Shown here one piece after another: positions 23,895-31,914 of a stretch of DNA of 44,492 bases. Source of the DNA: Rhodanobacter sp. GTDB taxonomy: Bacteria; Pseudomonadota; Gammaproteobacteria; Xanthomonadales; Rhodanobacteraceae. The position numbers were made by a program, and so were the translations under genes. The notes under the pieces are model-generated. The model saw nothing but the letters and a program-made list of their open reading frames with translations, was not told the origin of the DNA and ran no database searches. Within the stretch, counting starts at the first letter, position 1; each line of letters begins with the position of its first letter. The stretch is from positions 1 to 44,492 of the forward strand of contig SCSE01000026.1 in the NCBI GenBank assembly GCA_004298015.1, written 5' to 3'.

Positions 23895-25892
23895 ATGTTC
23901 GAGCGCGTACTGATAGCCAACCGCGGTGAGATCGCCTGCCGCGTGATCCGCACCTGCCGCCGCCTCGGCATCCACACCATCGCGGTGTACTCCGAGGCTG
24001 ATGCCAGTGCCCAACACGTGCGCCTCGCCGATGAGGCGTGGCCGATCGGTGGCCCGCGTCCGACCGACTCTTACCTGCGCGGCGAAGCGATTCTCGAGGT
24101 GGCGAAAAAGGCCGGTGCGCAGGCAATCCATCCGGGTTACGGCTTTCTGTCCGAAAACACCGGCTTTGCCCGCGCCTGCACCGAGGCCGGCATCGCCTTT
24201 ATCGGCCCGAAGCCGGAAAGTATCGATGCCATGGGCTCCAAGGCCGCCGCCAAGGCGCTGATGGAAAAGCACGCCGTACCGCTGGTGCCCGGTTACCACG
24301 GCGACAACCAGAATCCCGACGTTCTCGCCGCACAAGCCCGCAAGACCGGCTTCCCGCTGATGATCAAGGCCGCCTCAGGCGGTGGCGGCAAGGGTATGCG
24401 CATCGTGCGCAGCGAAACGGAATTCACCGACGCGCTGGCCTCGGCCCAGCGCGAAGCGGCCAGCGCGTTCGGCGATACCCGTGTCATCCTGGAGCGCTAC
24501 GTCGAGCACCCCCGGCATATCGAATTCCAGGTTTTCGGCGACACGTCCGGTCACGTGATCCACCTCAACGAGCGCGAATGCTCGGCCCAGCGGCGCTACC
24601 AGAAAGTGCTGGAGGAAACCCCTTCGCCGTTCCTCGACGAAGCTCGCCGGGCGGCGATGGGTGACGCGGCCGTAGCAGCCGCCAAAGCGGTCGATTACGT
24701 CGGTGCCGGCACGGTTGAATTCATCGTCGCGCAGAGCGGCGAATTCTTTTTCATGGAGATGAACACCCGGCTGCAGGTCGAGCATCCCGTCACCGAACTG
24801 ACCCTCGGCCTGGACCTGGTCGAATGGCAGTTGCGCATCGCTGCCGGTGAACCGTTGCCGCTCAGCCAGGATCAGGTCAAGGCGCATGGCCACGCGATCG
24901 AGGTGCGCTTGTACGCCGAGGACCCGGATCAGAACTTTCTGCCCAGCTCCGGCAGGCTGCAGACGCTGCGACTGCCGACCCGCTCGACGCATGTGCGTAT
25001 CGACGGCGGCGTGGTCGAAGGCGACACGGTGACGATCTTCTACGACCCGATGATCGCCAAGCTGATCGTGTTCGACAGCAGCCGCAGCCAGGCACTGCAG
25101 CGCCTGCGGGAGGCCCTGGCCGCCTGCGAAATCATCGGACCGAAATCCAATATCGGCTTCCTCGAACGACTGGCCAGGCATCCGGCGGTGGTCGAGGGCC
25201 GGATCGACACCGGCTACCTCGATCGGCACCTGGATGAGTTCCTGACCGGAGACGCAGCGCCTGCCGATCGCGTGCTGTTTGCCGCCACCGTGGCAGCGCT
25301 GATGCACGACGAACACGCGGCACGCGGTGAGGTCGCTGCCAGCAGCGATCCGCATTCGCCCTGGGCAAAAGGCGATGCCTGGCGCATCGGCCATCACGGC
25401 AAGCGCATCGTGGCACTGTCGTGGCGCGAGCAGCGTTTCGAGATCGAGGCGCGCGGCCACGATGGCGACTATCAGTTGCGTCACGGCGAAGCCAGCTGCA
25501 CGGTTCACGGCGCTCGCCACGACGGTGCGACGTTGAGCGCCCGCTACGATGACGAGGCACAACGCCTGGACGTGCGCAGCGATGCGCAACATCTCCTCAT
25601 CCACGACGCTGACGGTCAGCGTTACAGCTTCGCCCGCGCCCCTGCGTTTGCCTGGGAGTCGACGGAAAGCAGTGGCGGCAACCAGATCATCGCGCCGATG
25701 CCCGGCCGCATTGTGCTGGTCAAGGCCAGCACCGGCGATCACGTCGAGCAGGGCCAGGAGCTGCTGGTGATGGAGGCAATGAAAATGGAGCTGGCCTTGA
25801 AGGCACCACGCGCCGGCACCATCGAAAGCGTAAGCGCCAGCCAGGGTGAATTCGTCGAGGCCGACGCCGTGCTGGTACGTTTCGCTGACTGA
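23895..25892 (+). CDS. liuD: Methylcrotonyl-CoA carboxylase alpha (biotin) subunit
   Basis: A biotin-dependent acyl-CoA carboxylase subunit of 665 residues. The biotin carboxylase domain (1-450) begins MFERVLIANRGEIACRVI, with the ATP-grasp glycine loop KAASGGGGKGM, HIEFQVFGD, ERECSAQRRYQK and EMNTRLQVEHPVTE. A middle BT domain follows. The biotinyl domain is at the C-terminus, with MEAMKMEL and the biotinylated Lys at about K630. It carboxylates 3-methylcrotonyl-CoA with the LiuB beta subunit, which is not encoded in this window. The ATG at 23895 is chosen over an upstream frame extension (23865) because MFERVLIANRG is the canonical N-terminus. It lies between two REP palindromes, with liuE next. 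Confidence 0.92.
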   Translation: MFERVLIANRGEIACRVIRTCRRLGIHTIAVYSEADASAQHVRLADEAWPIGGPRPTDSYLRGEAILEVAKKAGAQAIHPGYGFLSENTGFARACTEAGIAFIGPKPESIDAMGSKAAAKALMEKHAVPLVPGYHGDNQNPDVLAAQARKTGFPLMIKAASGGGGKGMRIVRSETEFTDALASAQREAASAFGDTRVILERYVEHPRHIEFQVFGDTSGHVIHLNERECSAQRRYQKVLEETPSPFLDEARRAAMGDAAVAAAKAVDYVGAGTVEFIVAQSGEFFFMEMNTRLQVEHPVTELTLGLDLVEWQLRIAAGEPLPLSQDQVKAHGHAIEVRLYAEDPDQNFLPSSGRLQTLRLPTRSTHVRIDGGVVEGDTVTIFYDPMIAKLIVFDSSRSQALQRLREALAACEIIGPKSNIGFLERLARHPAVVEGRIDTGYLDRHLDEFLTGDAAPADRVLFAATVAALMHDEHAARGEVAASSDPHSPWAKGDAWRIGHHGKRIVALSWREQRFEIEARGHDGDYQLRHGEASCTVHGARHDGATLSARYDDEAQRLDVRSDAQHLLIHDADGQRYSFARAPAFAWESTESSGGNQIIAPMPGRIVLVKASTGDHVEQGQELLVMEAMKMELALKAPRAGTIESVSASQGEFVEADAVLVRFAD

Positions 25893-25909
25893 TTGCCACC
25901 ACCGCATTT

Positions 25910-25979
25910 GTAGGAGCGCACCCGGTGCGCGATGCGCTTGACCTGGACGAAAGACATCGCGCACAGGGTGCGCTCCTAC
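25910..25979. repeat. REP-like palindrome (copy 3)
   Basis: Third full copy, with arms GGAGCGCACCCGGTGCGCGA and the reverse complement of the standard arm (one difference). It fills the liuD-liuE gap. Confidence 0.9.
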
Positions 25980-26001
25980 ACGTTCAATACCGGAGCATCT
26001 G

Positions 26002-26901
26002 ATGAACACCTCCAACCATGTACGCCTGGTCGAAGTCGGCGCCCGCGACGGCCTGCAGAACGAAAAAACCCTGTTGCCCGCCGCGGTGAAGATCGCGCTG
26101 ATCGACCGGCTGTCCGGGACCGGCTTGAGCACCATCGAGGCCACCAGCTTTGTCAGCCCGAAATGGGTACCGCAACTGGCCGATGCCGCGGAGGTATTCC
26201 GTGGCATCCGCAAGGTGCCTGGAGTGAGCTATCCGGTCCTGGTGCCCAACGCGCAGGGTTATACGCGTGCCCGCGAGGTCGGGGCGAGCGAGATTGCCAT
26301 CTTCACCGCCGCATCGGAGGCGTTCAACCGCAAGAACATCAATGCCTCGATCGACGAATCCATCACCCGCTTCGCACCGGTGATCGAGCAGGCCCGCGCC
26401 GATGGCGTCAAGGTGCGCGGCTATGTCTCCACCGTGCTCGGTTGTCCGTATCAGGGTGAGGTGCCGACAAGCGACGTGGTCCGCGTGGCGAAACGCCTGC
26501 ACGCCCTGGGCTGCTACGAAATCTCGCTCGGCGACACCATCGGCGTCGGCACGCCCGCCAAGGCACGCGCAATGCTGCATGCGGTCGCCCGGGAAGTGCC
26601 GATGTCTGCACTGGCCGTGCACTTCCACGATACCTACGGTCAGGCGCTGGCGAACATCCTGGCTTGCCTGGAGGAAGGCGTGCGGGTGGTCGACAGCGCG
26701 GTGTCCGGCACCGGCGGCTGTCCGTACGCCAAGGGTGCCACCGGCAACGTCGCCAGCGAGGATGTGGTCTACATGCTGCACGGCATGGGCATGACCACCG
26801 GCATCGACCTCGACCTGCTGATCGCCAGCGGCGCCTGGCTGTCCGCGCAACTGCACAAGGACACTGCCAGCCGGGTGACCCGCGCCCACCTGGCTCACTG
26901 A
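26002..26901 (+). CDS. liuE: Hydroxymethylglutaryl-CoA lyase
   Basis: A 299-residue TIM-barrel lyase that cleaves HMG-CoA to acetyl-CoA and acetoacetate, the final step of leucine breakdown. The N-terminus VEVGARDGLQNE includes the metal- and substrate-binding Arg-Asp. VSPKWVPQLAD, the HFHDTYGQALAN motif with metal-binding histidines, and the catalytic loop GTGGCPYAKGATGN are all intact. The start at 26002 is preceded by CGGAG at a good distance. It follows liuD after a REP element. The gene after it, a GNAT protein, starts 34 bases later and is probably co-transcribed. Confidence 0.95.
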   Translation: MNTSNHVRLVEVGARDGLQNEKTLLPAAVKIALIDRLSGTGLSTIEATSFVSPKWVPQLADAAEVFRGIRKVPGVSYPVLVPNAQGYTRAREVGASEIAIFTAASEAFNRKNINASIDESITRFAPVIEQARADGVKVRGYVSTVLGCPYQGEVPTSDVVRVAKRLHALGCYEISLGDTIGVGTPAKARAMLHAVAREVPMSALAVHFHDTYGQALANILACLEEGVRVVDSAVSGTGGCPYAKGATGNVASEDVVYMLHGMGMTTGIDLDLLIASGAWLSAQLHKDTASRVTRAHLAH

Positions 26902-26935
26902 ACACCTTCATCCACCCCACCATGCAAGATCACTC

Positions 26936-27424
26936 ATGTCCGCAACCTTCACGATCCGCCCCATCACCCTTGACGACAACCCGACCATGGCCGCCGTCAT
27001 CCGGCGCGTGATGCCTGAATTCGGTGCCGACGGCCCTGGTTTCGCCATCCACGATGCCGAGGTCGATACCTTGTATCAGGCCTATGCACAACCTCGCAGC
27101 GCCTATTTCGTGGTCGAGCGCGACGGGCAAATCCTCGGTGGCGGCGGCGTGGCGGCACTGGAAAACGCCGAACCGGAGGTGTGCGAATTGCGCAAGATGT
27201 ACTTCCTGCCGCAGGCCCGGGGCATCGGCGCAGGCAGCGCGATGATGAAGCGCTGCCTGGAGGCCGCCCGGAGCTTCGGCTTCCGGCGCTGCTACCTGGA
27301 GACACTGACCGGCATGGACGCCGCCAGGGCGCTGTACCGACGCAGCGGCTTCACCCCGCTGGATGCGCCGATGGGCGGGACCGGTCACTTCAGTTGCGAT
27401 CAGTTCTACATCCTCGACCTGTGA
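26936..27424 (+). CDS. GNAT family N-acetyltransferase
   Basis: A 162-residue GCN5-related acetyltransferase. Strands and helices follow the GNAT order. Motif A reads LRKMYFLPQARGIGAGSAMM (R/QxxGxG/A), where acetyl-CoA binds. The end has the LYRRSGFTPLDAPM segment typical of motif B. The substrate is unknown; the family includes small-molecule and protein acetylases. It lies directly after liuE and overlaps or abuts a second GNAT gene of a different subfamily. Confidence 0.85.
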   Translation: MSATFTIRPITLDDNPTMAAVIRRVMPEFGADGPGFAIHDAEVDTLYQAYAQPRSAYFVVERDGQILGGGGVAALENAEPEVCELRKMYFLPQARGIGAGSAMMKRCLEAARSFGFRRCYLETLTGMDAARALYRRSGFTPLDAPMGGTGHFSCDQFYILDL

Positions 27425-27432
27425 GCGCGCCG

Positions 27433-28026
27433 ATGCCAACCCCAACCATTCGTATCGCCGCCGCCGCCGATGCCGAAGCGATCCATGCCATCTATGCGCC
27501 CTCGGTCAGTGCCGGCACCGCGACATTCGAAACCGTGCTGCCCGGTGTCGGGATCATGCGCGAACGCATCCGTGCGCGACTGCAACACTATCCGTGGCTG
27601 GTGTGGGAGGAGGCAGGCAAGGTGCTGGCGTATGCCTATGCCGGACGTTTCCGCGAGCGCGCAGCCTATGACTGGATTGCCGAAACTTCGATCTACGTGG
27701 ATGCCGATGCACATCGCCGCGGCATCGCTCGCCGGCTCTACGCCTGCCTGTTGGAGGTGATGTGCCTGCAGGGCATCAACCAGGCTGTCGGCGTTATCAC
27801 CCTGCCGGGTACGGTCAGCGTGGCACTGCACGAAAGCATGGGCTTCAGCCCGGCCGGTGTCTGGCGCAGCGCCGGCTACAAGCTGCAGCGCTGGTGGGAT
27901 GTCGGGGTATGGCAGAAGGCGCTGCAACCGGTGGCAGACAGCCCACAGCCGCTGATCCCCTTCGCTGAAATGATCGACTCGCCGTCGCTGCATCGCCTGC
28001 TTGGCGATCAGTCGCAGCCGGGCTGA
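27433..28026 (+). CDS. GNAT acetyltransferase, phosphinothricin/arsinothricin acetyltransferase-like
   Basis: About 197 residues of the PAT subfamily. The motifs IRIAAAADAEAIHAIYAPSV, GTATFETVLP and YAGRFRERAAYDWIAETSIY are characteristic, as are the acetyl-CoA loop HRRGIARRLYACLL and the end HESMGFSPAGVWRSAGYK. Members acetylate phosphinothricin, methionine sulfone or related amino acids; the native substrate here is not known. The ATG at 27433 is preferred. A GTG at 27421 overlapping the previous stop (GTGA) is also possible and would add four residues. The last 25 residues extend past the usual end. A palindromic terminator follows. Confidence 0.85.
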   Translation: MPTPTIRIAAAADAEAIHAIYAPSVSAGTATFETVLPGVGIMRERIRARLQHYPWLVWEEAGKVLAYAYAGRFRERAAYDWIAETSIYVDADAHRRGIARRLYACLLEVMCLQGINQAVGVITLPGTVSVALHESMGFSPAGVWRSAGYKLQRWWDVGVWQKALQPVADSPQPLIPFAEMIDSPSLHRLLGDQSQPG

Positions 28027-28037
28027 TTCGACAAACA

Positions 28038-28065
28038 GACAGGCCCGCCGATCGGCGGGCCTGTC
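28038..28065. terminator. Palindromic terminator between convergent genes
   Basis: ACAGGCCCGCC and GGCGGGCCTGT form a perfect stem around a short central AT, with the palindrome reaching 28 bases. There is no long T run, so it may terminate inefficiently in either direction. It separates the plus-strand GNAT gene from the minus-strand RcnB-like gene. Confidence 0.6.
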
Positions 28066-28106
28066 GGTTCTGAACATGCAGCGGCACAGTCGCCGGTGTT
28101 GTTACC

Positions 28107-28559
28107 TCAATGATGCAAGAGGATGTTCAGGATGACACCGGTGCTGATCGCGACCAGCAGGAAATCACCGTTGTCACCGCGGACCCAGTGATAGCCGCGT
28201 CGCGGCCGGCTCAGATGCTCTCGCTGCCAGTCGTTCACCACATAAGACCCGCCGCGATACTCGGAGGGCACACGGCCACCGCGCCGGTACCAACCTTCGC
28301 GACGACCGCGCTCGTACATCGGGTGATGGTCCTCGCGACCGGCGCGATAATTCCGGTCTTGGCGGTCCTGGCGATCATGCCCGCGCCCCCGATCCTGATG
28401 ATCCCGGCCCTGGTCTTGATGATGCCGACCGCGGTCGTGATGATCCTGGTGATCGTTCTGCCCCTGATCGTCCTGACCCACGGGCCGGGCTACGGCCGCA
28501 ACGGTGGAACACATCAGAAACGCACCGCAGATCGCCCACAGCATCCATGGCTTTTTCAT
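28107..28559 (-). CDS. RcnB-family periplasmic protein
   Basis: A 150-residue exported protein. The signal peptide runs from MKKPWMLWAICGAF to about residue 24 (ending AAVARP). The next 55 residues are a low-complexity repeat of His, Asp, Arg and Gln (units like HHDRGRHHQDQGRDHQDRG), suited to metal binding. The C-terminal domain, from about SEYRGGSYVVNDW through PRRGYHWVRGDNGDFLLVAISTGVI, matches the RcnB (nickel/cobalt homeostasis) family. The ATG at 28559 follows GAGGGG. The frame extends upstream to 28712 without a signal peptide, so that is not used. The role may be metal binding or envelope stress; the metal is not known. Confidence 0.8.
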   Translation of the reverse strand: MKKPWMLWAICGAFLMCSTVAAVARPVGQDDQGQNDHQDHHDRGRHHQDQGRDHQDRGRGHDRQDRQDRNYRAGREDHHPMYERGRREGWYRRGGRVPSEYRGGSYVVNDWQREHLSRPRRGYHWVRGDNGDFLLVAISTGVILNILLHH

Positions 28560-28801
28560 GAGTAACGCACCCCTCTTGTGATGGCCAATGAATCTTGAAG
28601 CAAGATGGCTCGAAAACGTCTCTCTGCTGCCTGGATCAGCGAGGAACGAGGATCCGCCCCATCGTTCCTGCACGATCACCGTTCCTCCCGCAACGTAAGG
28701 TGAATGTTTCAATGCGGCCGCCTTCGCGTTCAGCGGGCAGCGACTTCGCCGTCACCATGCCACTCGGCTACCATTCACGTTCAAGGCTTAAGGAACCCTC
28801 T

Positions 28802-29569
28802 ATGCAGCTCAATCAGGTCAAGGCGATCATTACCGGCGGCGCCTCCGGTCTCGGCCACGCGGTGGCAGCGCACTTCGTGGCGCACGGCGGCAAGGTCGCG
28901 CTGTTCGATGTCAATCAGGACAAAGGCCGGCAGGCCGCGCTGCAGTTGGGCGAGGCCGCGCGCTTTTACCGCACCGATGTCACCGCCGAGGATGACGTAT
29001 CCGCCAACGTGGCTGCCGCGAAGGATGCGATGGGTGGCCTGACGGTGCTGATCAATTGCGCCGGCATTCTCGGTGCGGGTCGCGTACTCGGCAGGGAAGG
29101 CCCGATGCCGTTGGCGAACTTCGCCAGCACGGTGATGGTGAACCTGGTCGGCAGCTTCAACGTGGCCAAGGCCGCCGCCGCGCTGATGCAGGACAACGAG
29201 GCCGGCGAAGACGGCGAACGCGGGGTGATCATCAACACCGCCAGCGTGGCCGCCTACGAGGGGCAGATCGGCCAGGCAGCCTACGCGGCGTCCAAGGGCG
29301 GTGTGGTCGGCATGACCTTGCCGATGGCGCGCGAACTGGCGCGCTTCGGCATCCGCGTGGCGACCATCGCCCCAGGCATCTTCTGGACCCCGATGGTCGA
29401 CGGCATGCCCGAGGCGGTGCAGCAGTCGCTGAGTGCCTCGATTCCGTTTCCGTCGCGCCTCGGGCAACCGACGGAATACGCCGATACGGTCGCCTTCATC
29501 CTCGGCAACCGCTACATCAACGGCGAGACGATCCGCCTCGATGGCGCGGTACGCCTGCAGCCCAAGTAG
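28802..29569 (+). CDS. Short-chain dehydrogenase, 3-hydroxyacyl-CoA dehydrogenase type 2-like
   Basis: A 255-residue SDR. The NAD-binding TGGASGLG is at residues 11-18, NCAG is near 82, the catalytic Ser is in INTASVAAYEG, and YAASK is the Tyr-Lys pair. The insertion DNEAGEDGERGVIINTAS and the ending ETIRLDGAVRL match the HSD10/2-methyl-3-hydroxybutyryl-CoA dehydrogenase group. These enzymes oxidise short 3-hydroxyacyl-CoA, for example in isoleucine or fatty acid breakdown. AAGGAA lies nine bases before the ATG at 28802. The open frame reaches back to 28595, but that part has no family match. The liu genes are close but not in the same operon. Confidence 0.88.
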   Translation: MQLNQVKAIITGGASGLGHAVAAHFVAHGGKVALFDVNQDKGRQAALQLGEAARFYRTDVTAEDDVSANVAAAKDAMGGLTVLINCAGILGAGRVLGREGPMPLANFASTVMVNLVGSFNVAKAAAALMQDNEAGEDGERGVIINTASVAAYEGQIGQAAYAASKGGVVGMTLPMARELARFGIRVATIAPGIFWTPMVDGMPEAVQQSLSASIPFPSRLGQPTEYADTVAFILGNRYINGETIRLDGAVRLQPK

Positions 29570-29570
29570 C

Positions 29571-29668
29571 GAGGAGTGAGTGAAGAGGAGTGAGAAGCGA
29601 GTAAAGGCTCGCCTCACTCCGATTGCACCGCTTCTCTCCCACTTCTCTCTTCTCTCAACTCACTTCTG
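29571..29668. repeat. Purine/pyrimidine-skewed inverted repeat before yeiP
   Basis: A purine-rich run (GAGGAGTGAGTGAAGAGGAG and onward to about 29604) is followed by a pyrimidine-rich run (CTTCTCTCCCACTTCTCTCT and onward). Parts are reverse complements, for example GGAGTGAG with CTCACTCC. It may form hairpins or triplex DNA. It occupies the leader of yeiP. Confidence 0.6.
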
Positions 29669-29673
29669 GCCCT

Positions 29674-30237
29674 ATGAAAGCTTCCGACGTCAAGAAAGGC
29701 AACGTGGTCGAACACGACGGCACCGTCTACCAGGTGCGCGACATCGAGCGCAGTTCACCGAGTGCGCGTGGTGGCAACGTCACCTTCCGCTTCACCCTGT
29801 ATTCGATCCCGGGCGCACGCAAGTTCGACCTCAGCCTGCGCGCCGACGATGACCTGCGCGAGATGGACCTGATCCGGCGCGCGGCGAATTTCTCCTACAT
29901 GGATGGCGAGGTATTCGTGTTCATGGATGCCGAGGACTACACCCAGTACCTGCTGTCGCCCGAGCTGGTCGGTGACAGCGCCGGTTACGTGGTGGAAGGC
30001 GTCGAGGGTTATTACGTGCAGCTGATCGACGACGCACCGGTCGGCCTGCAGGTACCGACCAGCGTCACGCTGACCGTAGTCGACACCGCGCCGGAAATGA
30101 AAGGCTCCAGCGCGACCAAGCGCAACAAGCCAGCCAGGCTCAATACCGGGGTGGAGATCCAGGTCCCCGAATACATCAGCAACGACGAGAAGGTGTGGGT
30201 GAACACCCTGACCGGCGAGTTCGCCGGTCGCGCGTGA
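29674..30237 (+). CDS. yeiP: Elongation factor P-like protein YeiP/EfpL
   Basis: A 187-residue, three-domain EF-P paralogue. The N-terminal KOW-like domain starts [21 protein letters not shown]. The loop that carries the modified lysine in EF-P reads SPSARGGN, with Arg at the tip (about R32), as in the YeiP/EfpL type, which does not need lysine modification. The OB domains contain [15 protein letters not shown] and the signature end [20 protein letters not shown]. Known EfpL proteins relieve ribosome stalling at polyproline and some other motifs. The start at 29674 gives the normal N-terminus, but no good ribosome binding site precedes it. The leader is an unusual purine/pyrimidine repeat. 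Confidence 0.93.
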   Translation: MKASDVKKGNVVEHDGTVYQVRDIERSSPSARGGNVTFRFTLYSIPGARKFDLSLRADDDLREMDLIRRAANFSYMDGEVFVFMDAEDYTQYLLSPELVGDSAGYVVEGVEGYYVQLIDDAPVGLQVPTSVTLTVVDTAPEMKGSSATKRNKPARLNTGVEIQVPEYISNDEKVWVNTLTGEFAGRA

Positions 30238-30311
30238 CCCCGGCAGCACCGGCACCGGCAAACGGTGCGCCGCAGCGCGACGTTGCCTGATTCAGGTTTT
30301 ACACTGCGTGG

Positions 30312-31346
30312 ATGCTCAAGATCGACACCCACGCGCACATCCTGCCCGGTGACTGGCCGAACCTGGCGGCCAAGTACGGTGACGACCGCTTCCCGGTGAT
30401 GACGCATACCGATGGACGGCACCGCATCTACAAGGACCGCCGGTTTTTTCGCGAGGTCTGGGATACCGCCTTCGACCCGCAGCATCGCATCGATGACTAT
30501 GCCCGCTTCGATGTCGACGTGCAGGTGATCTCCACCGTGCCGGTGCTGATGTCGTACTGGGCACCCGGCCATCAGGCGCTGGAGCTGCACCGGCATCTCA
30601 ACAATCACATGGCCGGCTTGTGCCGCGACTACCCGCGCCACTACGCCGGCCTGGGCACGGTGCCGCTGCAAGCGCCGAAACTGGCGATCCGTGAACTGGA
30701 ACGCTGCATCGACGAACTCGGCCTGCAAGGTGTGCAGGTTGGCTCGCACTGCGGTGACTGGAACCTCGACGCGCCCGAGCTGTTTCCATTTTTCGAGGCC
30801 GCTGCCGACCTCGATGCTGCCGTGCTGGTGCATCCGTGGGACATGATGGGTGCCGCCAGCATGCCGAAGTACTGGATGCCATGGCTGGTCGGCATGCCCG
30901 CCGAGCAGTCGCGCGCGGCCTGCTGCCTGGCCTTTGGCGGCGTGCTGGAGCGGCTACCAAAATTGCGCGTGATGCTGGCCCATGGCGGCGGCAGCTTTCC
31001 GGCCACGATCGGGCGCATCGAGCATGGCTTTCGCATGCGCCCCGACCTGGTCGCCACCGACAACCCGCGCAATCCGCGCGAGTACCTCAAGCGCTTCTAC
31101 TTCGACTCCTGCGTGCACGACCAGCAGGCCTTGCGCTATCTGCTGGATGTGACCGGCGTCGAGCAGGTCATGCTCGGTACCGACTATCCTTTCCCGCTGG
31201 GGGAGCAGCAACCCGGCAGCGGCATCGAGGCACTTGGCCTGGACGAAAGGGCGCGTGCCAGACTGTTCCACGGAACCGCACTGGAGTGGCTTGGCTTGCC
31301 CCGACATCGTTTTGCCCCCGACCTCAACGTCCCGGAGTCAGCATGA
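30312..31346 (+). CDS. 2-amino-3-carboxymuconate-6-semialdehyde decarboxylase
   Basis: An amidohydrolase-fold decarboxylase of 344 residues (ACMSD, NbaD-like). It converts ACMS to 2-aminomuconate semialdehyde, diverting the kynurenine pathway away from quinolinate. The metal ligands are the HAH motif in IDTHAHILPGDWP (H7, H9), H in VLVHPWDMMG, and Asp in MLGTDYPFPLGE; the LAHGGGSFP His is also present. The RRFFREVWD segment near residue 43 (with Arg binding the substrate carboxylate) is typical. Kynureninase is encoded just downstream, which supports a tryptophan-degradation role. The next gene overlaps the stop by ATGA. Confidence 0.92.
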   Translation: MLKIDTHAHILPGDWPNLAAKYGDDRFPVMTHTDGRHRIYKDRRFFREVWDTAFDPQHRIDDYARFDVDVQVISTVPVLMSYWAPGHQALELHRHLNNHMAGLCRDYPRHYAGLGTVPLQAPKLAIRELERCIDELGLQGVQVGSHCGDWNLDAPELFPFFEAAADLDAAVLVHPWDMMGAASMPKYWMPWLVGMPAEQSRAACCLAFGGVLERLPKLRVMLAHGGGSFPATIGRIEHGFRMRPDLVATDNPRNPREYLKRFYFDSCVHDQQALRYLLDVTGVEQVMLGTDYPFPLGEQQPGSGIEALGLDERARARLFHGTALEWLGLPRHRFAPDLNVPESA

Positions 31347-31867
31347 GTTTTTCGCGTATCACCGCATTGTTCACCGCCTCCCTGGTCATCGCCATGCTGC
31401 TGCCTGGCAGCGCCCACGCCACCGACATCAGCATGGCCAACGGTAGTGTCAACTTCAGCACGCCGGACACCTGGCTCGGCATCATGGAAACCCACGGCGA
31501 CCCCGAAGTGCGCGTGTTCCAGGTACCCGACCCCTCGCCCACCGGCAAAACCAGCCTGGCGCGCGTCACCGTCACGATAAAACCGGCCAGCAGCATCAGC
31601 GATTTCCACCAGTACATGGCCGAGGCGACCGCCAAGGCACTGGAACTGCCTGGCTACAAGGCGGCAGCGGTCGCGCCAAGTCCCAACAGCGAGGTCTACA
31701 CGGCACAGGAAACTGGCGTGCAGTTCAGCTACACGGAGCACTACTGGTTCAAGGACGGCCATGAAATCCAGCTGCGCTGCGTGCGTCCCAGCCACAGTCT
31801 CGCAGGGGCGGCGTGGACGCGGGCGTTTGATCGTGGCTGTGAAGCGATCGCGGCACGGCTGAAGTAA
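31343..31867 (+). CDS. Exported protein of unknown function
   Basis: A 174-residue protein that I do not recognise. The start at 31343 overlaps the ACMSD stop (ATGA), so it is translationally coupled. A clear signal peptide is present: MSFSRITALFTASLVIAMLLPGSAHA, with cleavage expected after AHA at residue 26. The mature part (about 148 residues) is a probable alpha/beta domain with a WLGIMETHGDPEVRVFQVPD segment and a final Arg-Cys pair (QLRCVRPS and DRGCEAI), possibly a disulfide. The mix of lysine and acidic residues fits a soluble periplasmic protein. Its position between two kynurenine-pathway enzymes is odd, because these work in the cytoplasm. Confidence 0.75.
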   Translation: MSFSRITALFTASLVIAMLLPGSAHATDISMANGSVNFSTPDTWLGIMETHGDPEVRVFQVPDPSPTGKTSLARVTVTIKPASSISDFHQYMAEATAKALELPGYKAAAVAPSPNSEVYTAQETGVQFSYTEHYWFKDGHEIQLRCVRPSHSLAGAAWTRAFDRGCEAIAARLK

Positions 31868-31914
31868 TCCGGGGCGTTTGAAGCCCTCCGTCGACAAGCC
31901 CACAGGACATCCCC

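Noticed and set aside
13131..25979. CRISPR-like array
   Set aside because: The repeated palindromes are scattered single copies kilobases apart, not a regular array with spacers, and no cas gene is present.
24375..26213. Long minus-strand frame opposite liuD
   Set aside because: Antisense shadow that also crosses a REP element; composition unlike a protein.
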